Of a stretch of 64,000 nucleotides of DNA, positions 23,703 to 40,010 are shown in pieces. The DNA comes from Amoebophrya sp. A120 (Eukaryota > Sar > Dinophyceae > Syndiniales > Amoebophryaceae): assembly GCA_905178155.1 (NCBI GenBank), contig CAJINV010000008.1, positions 2,919,303-2,983,302 on the forward strand, given 5' to 3'. The notes beneath the pieces are model-generated. The model worked only from the letters and a program-made list of their open reading frames with translations. It had not been told where the DNA came from and did not search any database. The position numbers were made by a program, and so were the translations under genes. How positions within the stretch are numbered: position 1 is the first letter of the stretch; each line of letters starts with the position of its first letter.

Positions 23703-24739
23703 ATGCTGTCGCGGTCCTTGGCCTCTCGGAGCAGCGCGGGACGCTCCGGACTCGTGAATGCTTCGCGGGTGCTATTGAGAGGAAAAATCCCCCCTCCCCA
23801 TATTGAAAAGGTATGTTTCCAAAAATTTGTGTTGCGGATTTGAGGCCACAAATCACATCTGTCTTGCAAGAAGACAAGGGCAGAAGCTTCCGCCCCATTA
23901 TGGAGGGGATTTGTCACGCTGTTGGGCCTAAAGGGGGTCCGTTTCCCATGCTGAACTGCTAGACCCATACGCCCCTACCTAGCCTGGGGATCTGGCCGCA
24001 GTGCCTCGCTGCAATACAAAGCTGATTGGTGGCCGCAAATCAGCATCACAAATTTCCGTTTTGATATGGGGAGGGGGGATTTTTCATTTTGATAGGTGCT
24101 CCGCGGCGCCGGAAGCCACTACCAGGGCCCACGGGTTCCCGGACACTTCCGATACCTTTCGAAACTGCCGAAAGTGGTACTATGTATCTATAAGACCGAG
24201 ACCGTACGGCTGTGCTGCAGCTATGTGAATTAGTGTCATAGCCCGTTCCTCCAAATCAAAATATTTTTGCTGTGTACATATCAACGGAGTGGAAGTTCGT
24301 GAATGAACCCGTGAAATAATATCAACGACGCATTATAGCCCGCCAGCTACGGGAGCCATGACATTAACGGACCGACCAGCCAGCTCTGTACAGAGACGAA
24401 GGAGGTCGTTTTTCCATTCAGGTATGCGAGTTTTTTGTGATGAAATGATATGTTGAGATCGTATCTTGATTTTATGTGCGTGCTCAGACTGAACAAGATC
24501 AGGATCTAAATTCGAAGAGAATTCCCGCTCTCAGGTCCGCCTACAACGAGGCTTACATGCTTCCTTTCTGGATTGAGTTCGGGAACTGGACGATGATTCT
24601 GTGCACGCTTTGGGGCTCCATGTTTTACTACAACTACAAATTTTTGGGAAAAAATCCGCCGAACCCACCACGATCCAAGGCGGACGACTACGCCCACCGT
24701 CCTCTGGTGCACCCCCACGCGGCGGAAGAAGATGACTAG
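23703..24739 (+). CDS. Small mitochondrial single-span membrane protein, unrecognised
   Basis: Exons 23703-23772, 24100-24176 and 24488-24739 sum exactly to 133 codons (132 residues). The N-terminus (MLSRSLASRSSAGRSGLVNA) is rich in Arg and Ser and lacks acids, as in a mitochondrial targeting presequence. Residues in exon 3 include one hydrophobic span (FGNWTMILCTLWGSMFYYNY) followed by an acidic, Pro-rich tail. The first intron is an introner, the second is GT-AG. The product could be a lineage-specific respiratory-chain or ATP-synthase accessory subunit; this is suggested only by the presequence, size, single span and the neighbouring ATP synthase beta gene. No family was recognised. Confidence 0.6.
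23773..24094. mobile_element. Introner 10 (family B), TSD GGTGC
   Basis: It starts TATTGAGAGGAAAAATCC and ends GGATTTTTCATTTTGATA. GGTGC occurs at 23768-23772 and 24095-24099. One register of this TSD gives a true GT...AG intron (start GTGCTAT, end ATAG), so it is compatible with ordinary splicing. Excision gives A-S-R-V-L-R-G-A. Confidence 0.88.
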
Positions 24740-25683
24740 GTCCTGATAATGTGGGATTAGAAAAGTAGTATGAGAAGCTCCTGCACGACCCGAACATCAA
24801 ATCAGTGGAACTTGAAATTATTGCGCTGCTCGCGCCAGATGAGCAGAAGCAGATGCAGATGCACAGCTGATAAATTCCGGGTCCCCTGGTTCTTGAGGAA
24901 ACAAACCGCCGAAACAAGAATACCACTCCCGCAAAGAGAAACATTGATTGTTTGACTAGTCGGAAATAATTAAGAAAACGGAGGGCATTTGTAGATGTCA
25001 ATGAATCATTCTGACGAGTTGTCAGTGCTTCAGAACAAAGAGAACTACTACATCTACGGGTACTCACTGTCAGAGAAGTAGCCTCTGGACGCAATTTCGC
25101 GTATCGGCATGGTGATGTTCTTCATTCGTCTTGTTGCTCCCAGGAGCACTGCTCCTTGGACGCGAACTTATCCGTCGAACAACTCCTGTGTCACCTCCCT
25201 TTTTTTCCAAAAGGCCAGCAAGGATAGCTGTTTCTTGGCTTTTCGCAGCCCCGTGATTTTTCGTCGTCTTCTCGTTGGAGCATGTTGCAGTCGTCGTGTG
25301 TGTGTTTTTTTTGTCCAGAAGCAAGTCGATCTGTTTTTGTTGGAAGTGTACCAAGTGCATCATCTGGTTCTGTACAAAGCCACGGCTTTTTTAGTTTCGA
25401 AATGTTGCTCTGTGGACGTGCAGTCGGTTTCCGCTGGTGATTCAGCAGCTCGTGCACGCACAACAAAACATCTGGAGCAGTTTTACTGCTGCTCGACTGA
25501 TAGATACGTTAATGATCGCTGAAGTGGTGAAAGACAAAGTTGAACAAAAATAGTGTTTAGTTGTGTCAAAGCACACGACAGTTTTCGGGAACGAGCCGGT
25601 CGAACAAAACCACCGGTAAGTAAAGTGGGCAAAACTTCTTGAAAGGAAACGTATTAAAAACTCAGCAAAAAAGTACTAGCACC
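24740..25683. other. Intergenic stretch, no gene seen
   Basis: Short ORFs on both strands without recognisable content; a T-rich part around 25290-25330. It presumably contains the 3' end of the upstream gene and the promoter of the ATP synthase beta gene. Confidence 0.5.
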
Positions 25684-30229
<4,546 letters not shown>

Positions 30230-32837
30230 GAAGGTGAATCCGTGACGTAGCTGCGGCTTGCACTAATTTGTTTTCCAGGCTTATCCAAGAAAAAAACGTT
30301 GTTAGTGTAAATTTGTGATGCGCAACATGCAAGATGATTGCGTCTGTCATGCTTGGCATGCGTCGCAGGGTACATTAAAGGGCTTTTTCACGTACTATCT
30401 GCGCATGACAGGTTTTTGCTGTCATGCCAGACAAATTTGTAAATGCTGTTCCTCCAAAAAAGTTACACCTACAATGTTTTTTTCTTGGATAAGGCTGCCA
30501 CTTCTGGAAAATAAATACCTGCTTCAGGCGAACTGTTTTTCTACCTCCTGTTTGCAGCAAGAGCTGATGAAAACTGCAACACTAGAAGCAAGCACTTATA
30601 TATGCAAGACAAAAACTATGTGCGTGTAAGTTTGTGATGCAGAAAGTGCAAACCTGCTACACTTGTCATGCCGGATGTGCATCAGAGGCTCTTTCCTTCG
30701 TGTTTTCAGGTGCTGGATACGCATGACAGGTTTTCTGTGTCATGCAGAGCAAACTTGTGATGCTATTCTTCCAACAAAATTACAGCTACACAGTTTTTTC
30801 CTTGGATATTATAAAAGCAAAAGCTTTATTTGCTCTACTTTTCGTCTCGCGGGATGGAAAGAAATTTTCCTGCTTTGAATGATAGCGAATTTTCATACCT
30901 TTTCCTTCTTCCGTGTAATTTAATATTAAAATCTTCTCTGTACTGTTCTCCGAAAATATTAAAACAGCCAGAGTGAGCCGACCTAATTTCTTCTCTATCT
31001 TCTAAATACTTGTAGTTCCTACGTATCAACAAAACATCTCATCGCAAAAAAGCGAAATCGCTCTGCTCGGCAGCCTGGTCGCGTGAATACTTATCTTCTT
31101 CACAGTGGTAGCGCTGGTTGGTACCCGAAATGTTCTTTGCTATATTTCAATCCCAAAATAATTCGCTTGCTTGCACTCCAGGCCAGTCGGAAAAGAGGAG
31201 TTCATTCTTCAATTACACAACACAGAAGGCTGGCAAAAAGTCTTTTAGGAGTTTCTGACAAAGGAACCTCTTGTAGTTCTTGTGGAGGAACATCCGATGA
31301 TGTAGTAGCAGTTCAAGCAACATCAACAGGGTTCGAAGGAATCTTGAACTTCGTACTCGTTCGAAAAAGAACAAGCGACGCATGAGAAAATCAGTAGGGA
31401 GTGGGTATGAATATGACAGTTCGAGAGTGGACGAGTGGAAGCAACAAGCTTCACGAGAGACATGTCAGGCACCACGCAAAAACGCCTAAGGCTTAGCTAA
31501 TATGATGCCCATGCATGGGACTGTGGCGCCGTCTTGAAGATAATCAAAAAAAAAGTGACAGCACTAGACCTTCGGGGTGCAAACAACCAGAGCGACAAAA
31601 GCAAAACGTGGTTTTTTCTTTTTTCCTGCATGGAGTGAGGAAACGAGTTGTAACATGCCGCGTTGACTGCGCATGAGCACACCGTTCAACTTTTTGTTTT
31701 TTTTTCTAATGTTTTTCTGCAGTTTTTTGTTTCTATTTTTTTCTCGCGGCACAGAACGTTTTAGTTTTTGCATGCATCGCTCTGAAGGCAAAAATGGATA
31801 CTTCTAGAAGACCCACGTGGACGGTGCCGGCGGCGGTCAGGAGGACGCAAAGCTGTTGTGGAATACCCAGCTAGCATGGCTTTGCGCTCTGTGCAGGAAA
31901 ACGTGGTCGACGGCTGTGCGTGAAACAATCGGAAGTACTGCTTCTCACGTGTTTTTCGCAGTACTGCCGGGAAAATTGAGTTTTTTCTCGAAGTGCTGAT
32001 ACCAGAAGCAGATTTTTTTGATGGTGCCCAAAGGACAGAGGCTTTGGGCGAAGAAGCAAGCGCACACGTGACCAGTGGCGCGCACCGTCGGCCGCTGGTG
32101 AGATTTGAGATCCGCATTACGAAATCGGATCAAAGCTCCCGTTCTCGGATCTGCTTCGGCAGTTTTTAGCAATCGTTGTCGTCAGGACCAGACACGTGTT
32201 GACTCTTGCCCCATCGACGAGAAAGAAAGCCAAGTGGCAACAAGAAAGGGAACCACTCGGGGGTGGCGTACCCGTACGTACAACGTGCGCCGAAGCCGAA
32301 CTGGAACTGCTGGTTTGCAGCAGTCAGCATATTTCACTTTACTCGTCGGAACTTGCTTGTACGTGTGTGCAAGAACAGGCGGGAGGCCGCTCAGTGCCAT
32401 CACTAGCAGCCAGATCTGAGGATTTTTGGAAGTAACCTCTGGCCACGAACCCCGAGGCATTACGAGTGCGAGACCTCCATTACGCGACGCGGTAGAAGCA
32501 ATCTCTTTTCTGGAGGACGCACGGCTCTCAGGCGAACCTCGACCGGCACCGGCACCACGAGCGCGACCCGTTGCCGCACCGAAATCGGAGACAGTGTGGC
32601 AGCTCATTCGAGCAGCTACTAGCAACCTTTCAGCGGCTTGCTCATAAGCAGAGTGGTTCGGCGGCGCACCGACGGAGCTGCACGCACCAAAGGAGCAAGT
32701 CCACACGACTTCTTGCTTGCACCGGGTGCGCAATAAGTATTTCGCGAACGAATTTTTTGAAGCTGCGGTGTCGACTGCGTGTTATTTCCACGACGCATCG
32801 ATCATCGCCGTACTAGCTGCGGCCCTACATCAACAAG
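30230..32837. other. Intergenic stretch with one introner-type element and relics
   Basis: Downstream of the ATP synthase gene. It contains the TIR element 30282-30491 and a more diverged relic between about 30590 and 30815 with GTGTAAGTTTGTGATGC and similar words. Short ORFs on both strands, including a 183-codon minus ORF at 32182-32733, show no domain. No gene is supported. Confidence 0.5.
30282..30491. mobile_element. Introner 15 (family C) outside coding sequence, TSD AGGCT
   Basis: It starts TATCCAAGAAAAAAACGTTG and ends CAATGTTTTTTTCTTGGATA. AGGCT occurs at 30277-30281 and 30492-30496. It lies about 50 bp after the ATP synthase stop codon, so in the 3' UTR or intergenic. It shows the elements move as DNA independent of coding exons. 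Confidence 0.85.
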
Positions 32838-35800
32838 ATGGATTTCGCGGTGTGTTTCCCCGCGATTGACGCGGACCTCAAGGGGCTGCTGGAGTGGAAG
32901 CACGAAATCACCACTATTACAGTGAAAAATCCCCCCTCCCCATATCAAAACGGAATTTCTGATGCTGGATTTGTGTACACAAATCAGATTTGTATTGCAG
33001 AGAGGCATTGCGGCCAGATCCCCAGGCTAGGTAGGGGCGTCTGGGTCTAGTTGTTCAGCATGGCAAGCGGCTTCCCTTTAGGCCCAACAGCGTGACAAAT
33101 CGAGCCCCTAATGGGGCGGAAGCTTCTGCCCTTGTCTTCTTGCAAGACAAATGCGATTTGTGACCTCAAAGCAGCAACACAGATTGCCGGAAGCATACCG
33201 CTTCGGTATGGGGAAGGGGGGTTTGTCCTTGCTATAACCACCCAACTGAAAGACAAGGACACGGAGATCGAGAAGCTGAAGACCGACCTGGAGGTATCAA
33301 AAGGAAAAATCCCCCCTCCCCATATCAAAACGAAGTTTCTAATGCAGGATTTGCGTACACAAATAAGATTTATCTTGCTGGAGAGGAATGCAGCCCCATA
33401 CTAAGCCTAAGTAGAGAGGTTCTGGCCTAGGCGTCTAGCATGAGAAACGTCCGCACTGTAGGCCCATCAGCATCACAAACCTCCTGCACAATGCTGCGGA
33501 GCTTGTGGAGTTGCCTTCTTGCAAGACAGACGTGATTTGAGGTCTCAAATCAGCAACACAAATTTCCAGAAACATACCTTTTCGATATGGGGAGGGGGGA
33601 TTTTTCTTCTTAATAGGAGGCCGCCCAGGGTGAGATCGAGAAGCTAAAAACCGACATGGAGGCGCAGAAGGGGGATGCGGCGTGCACAGAAACCTTGGAC
33701 ACTTTGGACAAGAGGGTGAAGGAGCTCGAGGCCATGGACGTAAACACACTCCGAACTGACTTCGATGTCAGATGGGGAGAAGTCAAGCCGGTATGTTGAT
33801 TTCTGCAACATACATGCTTTGTCTCTACGTAAATCATGCAGCGTCATTTGGGCGTCTCACATAGGTACCGCAACTGTAGAGAAATCGGCAATCAATTTTC
33901 ATATTGTTAACGTTGTACTAGTACTACAAACGGTGCTCCTACGTGGTAAAGAAAGAGAGATAAAGGAGCAGAACATCATCCATCAACTGAAATGTAAAGA
34001 AACTCTATTTTTCTTCAGGAACTGGAAAAAGTCGCGGATTTCGTACCGAGGCTTGCGCAGCAAGACCTGAAAATTGCAGAGGCAGAGGCCAAGTCAACTA
34101 CCGCAAAGGAGAAGTGCGACGATTTTGAGGTGCGCGTCACGATATCCACTGCACATAGATATGTCTGGGTCTAGAAATATTGGATTTGGAACTTGTGGTG
34201 CTCTCATCTGTCAGGAGGCACACAAAGATTTGTAATGCATGAGTAGAAAAAGGAAAAGCTGTCCACTGCTGGCCACGGGGACGGGACAGGATTTTCGAGT
34301 GCAGAATAGGCATCCCAAAGCTGTGACAGAGCGTGTCATGCTGGGCGTTGCATTCCAGAACCAGATCCTCTGGGCCACGGCCAGCATACATCACCTGCAT
34401 GACCAATCTCGGCGCCCGCCTGACCTACCTTCCCTGCGTGGCAGCCATCTCCGTCCTTTTACACAGGGAGAGGCAAAGCATGCCGTGCTTCGTCTGTTCT
34501 TTAGCATGACAAACTTCGGCACTTTATTTCCAGACCCGGACATATTTTGTCGACTTGATACACGAAGATCGACAACGAGTGGGCGGCGTACCAGAAGGAC
34601 GAGCGAAAGCTGCAGGACGTAATAACCAAATTCGACGACGGCATAAAACGGGTCGAGGGGGTAAGTGTGGCTAAGAAATCATGTGTTTTACCAATTGGCA
34701 AGGCGCTGGAATGAAAAAGCAGCGTTTGTCGTGCTCCTGCGATGAAAAAGCTAGAACAGGTGCTGTTAGCGTTGTTCAGGCATAGGTGGATATCACCTTC
34801 TAGAGTAGTAAGTGCAGCGGTACATTGTATTTATTTTTCGCTTGAGGCAGATTTGCGTTTCGAAACGGAGAAATGAATCCGCACTGCAGCAACAACTGGA
34901 GATGGATGCGAAGTATTCGCGGAAATATCAACAAATGTGGAACGAAGTGCCAAAAGCGCTCGAGGAGATGAACGGCAGGCACATCGAGCAGCTCGAAAAG
35001 CAGCTGCAAACCAATGCGGCGGATAAGGTTCGTACACCTGGTTTCTGAAGATGCGTCGTGACAAGTAGCAGCATCTTTTTTCTGCCCTCTACTTTGATCC
35101 TCTATTGTAGGTAGTATAATAGGACCACCACGTGCAGATTTATAGTAAGTTGATTGTATCAGGGAACATGTCAAAAAACGACAAAAGAAATTTGCCTTCA
35201 GGTGGCCGAAGTGCAAAACCTCGTGAAGTACTGTCTGCAAATTCTGAGCCGGGTGCAGAGCGAAAAAAAGAGCGAGACGGACCAGAAAAACTTACTGCTA
35301 GCATGGCGGGAACAGTCCTGGATAAACGCGAGGAGAAGAATGGGCATGGAACAGCTAAGAAAATTCGTATTCACTTTTTGACTCGGCTTGTTTTCCGGCG
35401 TTTTTCTAAATGCATGGCCATGGCGAAGGCACTACCGCTACGTTGTATTCTACTGTTATTTTTCGCATTCGCATTATTGATTCCCGCTCGTCTCGGCCAC
35501 ATGGGACCGGTCTAGTTATCGTCACCCCACGTGCAAGACTTAGTTTGAGCTTGTACCTAATATTTACAGCTGAAGTCCCGCATCAAGGATCCATTCCAGA
35601 CGTGGAAGGTCCAGGCCATGTACGAGACCACCATAAAGCGCATCACTGCCGAATACACGAGAAGGATATCACGCGTGATAATTTCATCTTACCCCTCCGA
35701 TCCGCTCTTGTGGAGTGCGAAAGTAGAGGTCAGCAGAGAAGAACTACCAGGATGACGGAGATAAAACCCGTCTTAAGTATATTTGCATGCTGACATAATT

Positions 35801-38800
35801 GAGGTTGTTGTCTTTCTTGTATCGAATCATGATCAGCATCGAGCAAGAAAATAGGCGGCCCTGGTCGATCGAACCAACGTGTCATGCGCAGCTCTTGCCT
35901 GTCTCCTCTCTGTTGTGCCGACGTTTTTAGGACTGTCGCCGTCGCCTCCGCCTGGTGACTATTTATGCGATGATCGAGACGAGAACGATAACGAAAGAGA
36001 TCGAGGGGAAGGTGGAAAAAATCTTTGCACACGATAGCTGATTCCGGACGTGCCCAAACAGCTGGACGAGCTGGGCTTCCCGGCAAAAATCGAATCCTTG
36101 CAAGACCACATCAGCAAGCTTAGCGACGAGAAGGCAGGAAAGGTACCGCTGAGGTGCTGCTTGTGGATAGAAAAAGATATGATTCTTGTTTATTTCCTCG
36201 TGCCGATCTGCAATAGTAAGGTCTGTACAACACGAGGAGCACGTACGAAAGTTGTTTCACTGCGTGCCTTTGTTCCTCCTCGCAAATGGGGCGTGCGAAA
36301 ACGAAAGATTAAGATTTAGATTACTATGTACGAAAACTTTTCTAGGACGAAGTCGCGGAAGAAATCAGCAGCACAGTATCAAAGATCGACGCCAAGGCGG
36401 AGGAACTGGACCAGTTACGGGAAGAATTCGTCGACCACAAGGGGGTCACAGAAACCTTGGAGGGTGGTATCAGCGCTGCCAAGGAATTGGTCACCTCAGT
36501 GGAAAAGAAAGCGGGCAGTGTACAACTTTGCTTCTTCATCGATTTTTGCCCACTGTAGTACTATCAACCAGCGTTTGATGTACTATTTGCAGAATTCCAT
36601 AACTACTTACGCAGATGCAGATGCTGTCGATGTCTGTGAAGATGGAAGACAAACTAAAGCTTCGGAAAAATCTAGAAGGCAGCTCGTGGAATCAAACTCA
36701 TCCTTGCGATGGTAAATTCAGCAAGTTGAACGAAAATTATTCAATCGACAATGACGACGTTATCAGGCCGAGAGCCGAGTGGAGCAGCTGAAGCAGGCAA
36801 TAGAAGCAAATTACGCGCAAAATACCGAAGTACAGGCAATGGTCAAGGACGTGCTCCTGATATGGTATAGAATTACTTTGCACGGACACGGAGGGCGGGT
36901 CATTGACATTGAGTATCGGAAGTGAAGGTTCTTTGCGTTGATGATGTCCTTCTTTTTTTATTGCCATCATACAATTTGGTTTTTTCTGGAGAATTGTCGA
37001 AGTGAAAGTGTATACTTGTGCCAAGGTATTCCATCAAGCAGCTAGATGCGACCAAGGCCGACAAGAAAGACATGGAGGCCTACGCCTTGGAAAGTATAAA
37101 CCGCGAAAAAGCTGTATGGAATGTGGAAGATTTCAGCCCGAAGTTATGTTCGCCCAGATAAAAAAACAGCTCTTCTCAGAGGGCATTCTGAATAAAGGAA
37201 GTTGCACAAGATTTGAACGCCGCTTGACATGATAGGTAAGTAAGTAGCCTCCTCGCGGCACGCCGTGTCTTAGGAGGAGAACAGTTCTTCCACCACATAC
37301 ACAGATAATTTCAACTTCCTCGCGAACCTCAGCTCGGAAGCACATTGATTGTGCAAAACTTTTCATACTGAAGACGAACATAACTCTCGGCACTGTTTTC
37401 CTTTCGATAGAGCAACGTCAGACAAGAAGTCATCGAGAAGAACGAAGAAATGAAGGGCGAACTAGGAAGCATGCAAGGTAACAAGACGGCAAGATTGATT
37501 TTTCTAGCGAATATTTTTCACCTCTTTTGTGCTTAAACTGAAGCAGTACAACACATGCAAATTACGAAATTTGGAGCTAGAAACGCAATGAGGAGTTGTC
37601 ACTGGGGCGATGGCGATGACAGCCTGGGTGTCCCAAGCAAAACTTCATCGCTCCTTATACATTCTTCGCAACAAATACAAAAATCAATGCAGGCAATGTC
37701 GAAGAAATTGGTCGCGGTTTTAACGAGCAGCAGGGCCAGTTTGTGAGTCTGCAGCAGATGCTCGGAAACTTGGCGTCTTTTGTCGAAGAGCTGGTCGTAT
37801 GCAATGCATATATGTCAGGATCGGGAATAAACTTGTGATACTAACAATGCGCAAAAAATAGATAAGCAACCTCCGCTAGAACAAGTACGGAGCCACGCGT
37901 GACAAGTTCTTTCTGAGCGACCATGTCGAGTATAAATTGCATGATAAGCCGCATTTTTGGTGCCATGCAAAGAAGTGCGCTCCTGGAGGGAAAGACGCAT
38001 GACAGCCTTTTCTCTCGTGTCAGCCACGCATGAGGACAATCTTCCAGACCAAGACATATGTGCAACTCATAGGTCGTAAAGATCGCAGAAATGCAGGGTG
38101 TAGAGGTCACCGGAGGAGCGGTATGATTGCAAATGAAAGAATAAATACAAATGTTCTGCTTTGCAGTAGTTCAGTGACTCACTTACCTCGTACCATACCC
38201 GCAATTTTTGTATATGTTGCACATTGCTCCTGGTTAGCCTTAGAGGTCCCAGCACTGGATACAGCATCGTCTTGCACTACAATCCGGATGCTGAAGGCGT
38301 GGTATGTAGAGTGAGGGGATAAGTACTACCACACTGCTGGTGGAATAAACGTCGCTCGAATTACTTATCATGATGTTGTTTGTTGGACTTGAAAATGATC
38401 AGGAAAAGGAAGCGAAGTCGATGACCAACATGGAGGATATGGAGCAGTGGCTGCATTATGCCAAGGGCGTTGTCGACCAGAGCCTCGACAACTACCACGG
38501 CGCCAGCTCCGGCGCAACGGGAGGTATGGGCGGCAACCTCAGTCGGGCCGGCAACAACTCCTCCCGGGGACGGCAGCCCCGACCGAAATCCGCGGCCAGC
38601 ATGGGCATGGACGGAGCACAGGTGTCCGGCCGAGGCCTATCAAAAGGAAAAATCCCCCCTCCCCATATTGACAAGGCACGTTTTCGAAAATTTGCGTTGC
38701 TGAATTGTGGCCACAAATCGTCTCTGTGTTGCATGAAGGCAACTCCACAGGCTCCGCCGCATTCTACAGTCGGTTTGTCATGCTGTTGCACCGAGAGCGC

Positions 38801-39007
38801 AGACGTCTGCCATGCTAAGCGCCTAGGCCAAAGCGTGTCGACTCAGGCGTAGTATGGGCCTGCAGTCCTCGCCAGCAAGACAAATCGGATTTGCGTACGC
38901 AAATCCAGCGCCAGAAACTTCGTTTTGATATGGGGAGGGGGGATTTTTCATTCTGATAAGGCCTCAGCACCGGCCGTAACGGGGCCGCGCCGAAGAGGCG
39001 CATGTAA
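32838..39007 (+). CDS. Long coiled-coil protein, multi-exon
   Basis: ATG at 32838 begins MDFAVCFPAIDADLKGLLEW. Well-defined exons include 32838-32914, 33242-33294, 33621-33790, 34019-34142, 34566-34660, 34851-35027, from 35202, from 35572, about 36050-36140, from about 36351, from about 36769, about 37026-37130, about 37412-37480, to 37798, 38077 to about 38118, about 38402-38637, and 38964-39007 (stop TAA). Repeated IEKLKTD and long Glu/Lys/Leu/Gln helices give a coiled coil over most of the length; the C-terminal 70 residues are Gly/Ser/Arg-rich. Five introns are introners with perfect TSDs; the others are mainly GT-AG. Some junctions between 35.3 and 37.7 kb are not resolved. It could be a cytoskeletal, centrosomal or flagellar scaffold; no specific family recognised. 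Confidence 0.65.
32915..33236. mobile_element. Introner 16 (family B variant), TSD ACCAC
   Basis: It starts TATTACAGTGAAAAATCCCC; the right end is diverged (GGGGTTTGTCCTTGCTATA). ACCAC occurs at 32910-32914 and 33237-33241. Excision gives H-E-I-T-T-Q-L-K-D. No AG-ending register exists. Confidence 0.85.
33295..33615. mobile_element. Introner 17 (family B), TSD GGAGG
   Basis: It starts TATCAAAAGGAAAAATCC and ends GGATTTTTCTTCTTAATA. GGAGG occurs at 33290-33294 and 33616-33620. The register GTATCAA...GGAG is a proper GT...AG intron. Excision gives D-L-E-A-A-Q-G-E. Confidence 0.9.
34143..34560. mobile_element. Introner 18 (family A, diverged), TSD CACGA
   Basis: It starts TATCCACTGCACATAGATATG with GTCTGGGTCTAG inside, and ends GACATATTTTGTCGACTTGATA. 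CACGA occurs at 34138-34142 and 34561-34565. Excision gives V-R-V-T-K-I-D-N-E-W. At 418 bp it is longer than its relatives. Confidence 0.82.
37799..38071. mobile_element. Introner 19 (family A, diverged), TSD GGTCG
   Basis: It starts TATGCAATGCATATATGTC and ends GACATATGTGCAACTCATA. GGTCG occurs at 37794-37798 and 38072-38076. A register starting GTCGTAT and ending ATAG is GT...AG. Excision gives E-E-L-V-V-K-I-A. Confidence 0.85.
38638..38958. mobile_element. Introner 20 (family B), TSD AGGCC
   Basis: It starts TATCAAAAGGAAAAATCC and ends GGATTTTTCATTCTGATA. AGGCC occurs at 38633-38637 and 38959-38963. A GC...AG register exists. Excision gives S-G-R-G-L-S-T-G. Nearly the same length (321 bp) as the family B copies at 1656 and 33295. 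Confidence 0.9.
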
Positions 39008-40010
39008 AAACAACGAGGGTCGTGGTCTTCGATCGTCGAAAGAACCACAACAGCACGAACCTGTTTTTTACTTTGAACTTATTTTACCAACAGTGAAGAA
39101 GATGTTGCTTATTGAACAGAAAAAGTCCCCCGTGTCTTTGAACACTTGAAGACTTCGGAAGAACTTTGGTCAACTGTTACGTTAGTAGAGCTCCCTAATG
39201 TGAACAAGAAACGCACAGTTTCCAGCAAACGAGTTAAGTCAATTTTTCCATGATGTAGGCAGGCAACTAGAAAGTACGATTGAAAACGATGAAAAACGAC
39301 AAAAAATGAACAGAAGGCACCAAGCAATGGACGATGCTATTTTTCCTATTGCTGCTCGCTACTACCTAGCGGATGAACTCGAATGAATTTAAACACATCA
39401 AGCGGCGCCAGAATTCTGGGCTTTGTGCTTGGAAATGATAGAAAAAATCGTAAACCCGCACCCACTAAGTAAATCGAAAAATTCTACTTGCAGGGTTTCT
39501 TCTTGGAGAACAATAGTACCACAAACGAGGAAGGGGATCGTTCTTCTGTGTGATGGTCTCAGCTTTTTTCCAGCGTGCTGCGGAACGCGATAGGTGACCA
39601 CGTCGTCGGCATTCGATCTTGCGCACGTTTTATCGCATCTTTTCCTTGCAGGAGAGGCACTGCTGTCTGAAAGTTGAGCTCTGTGAAATCATCTCCATGA
39701 AGATGTGCTAGTACTAGATCCTGATCCTGTGCTGGCGGGGGCGTTTCGCAGATATTTGTCGAATTCGTGCTATGAACGATTTTTCCTTCGACCCGCTTGC
39801 CGCGCAAAGAGAACAGCATATCGCAAGTCCTCACTGGATTGGTCTCGCTTACAACATTGATTGTCATCAGCATCTCTCAACGTAACCGTAAGCAACTACA
39901 AGCAAGCAGAGCCTCCTGACGCCAAGCGAATATAAATGAAGAACCGTCTGAAGTAGACAACAATCCGTGGAATGTTACTGCACTTTGAAGATTTTTGAAT
40001 AAAACATACG
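39008..40010. other. Intergenic stretch, no gene seen
   Basis: About 1 kb between the coiled-coil stop and the kinase start; only short ORFs on both strands. Presumed promoter of the kinase; no motif assigned. Confidence 0.5.

Noticed and set aside
31083-31385. 100-codon + strand ORF
   Set aside because: The product has no recognisable motif and no supported start or neighbouring exons.
32182-32733. 183-codon minus-strand ORF
   Set aside because: No start context, domain or introns; overlaps several open frames on the + strand and lies in an intergenic stretch.
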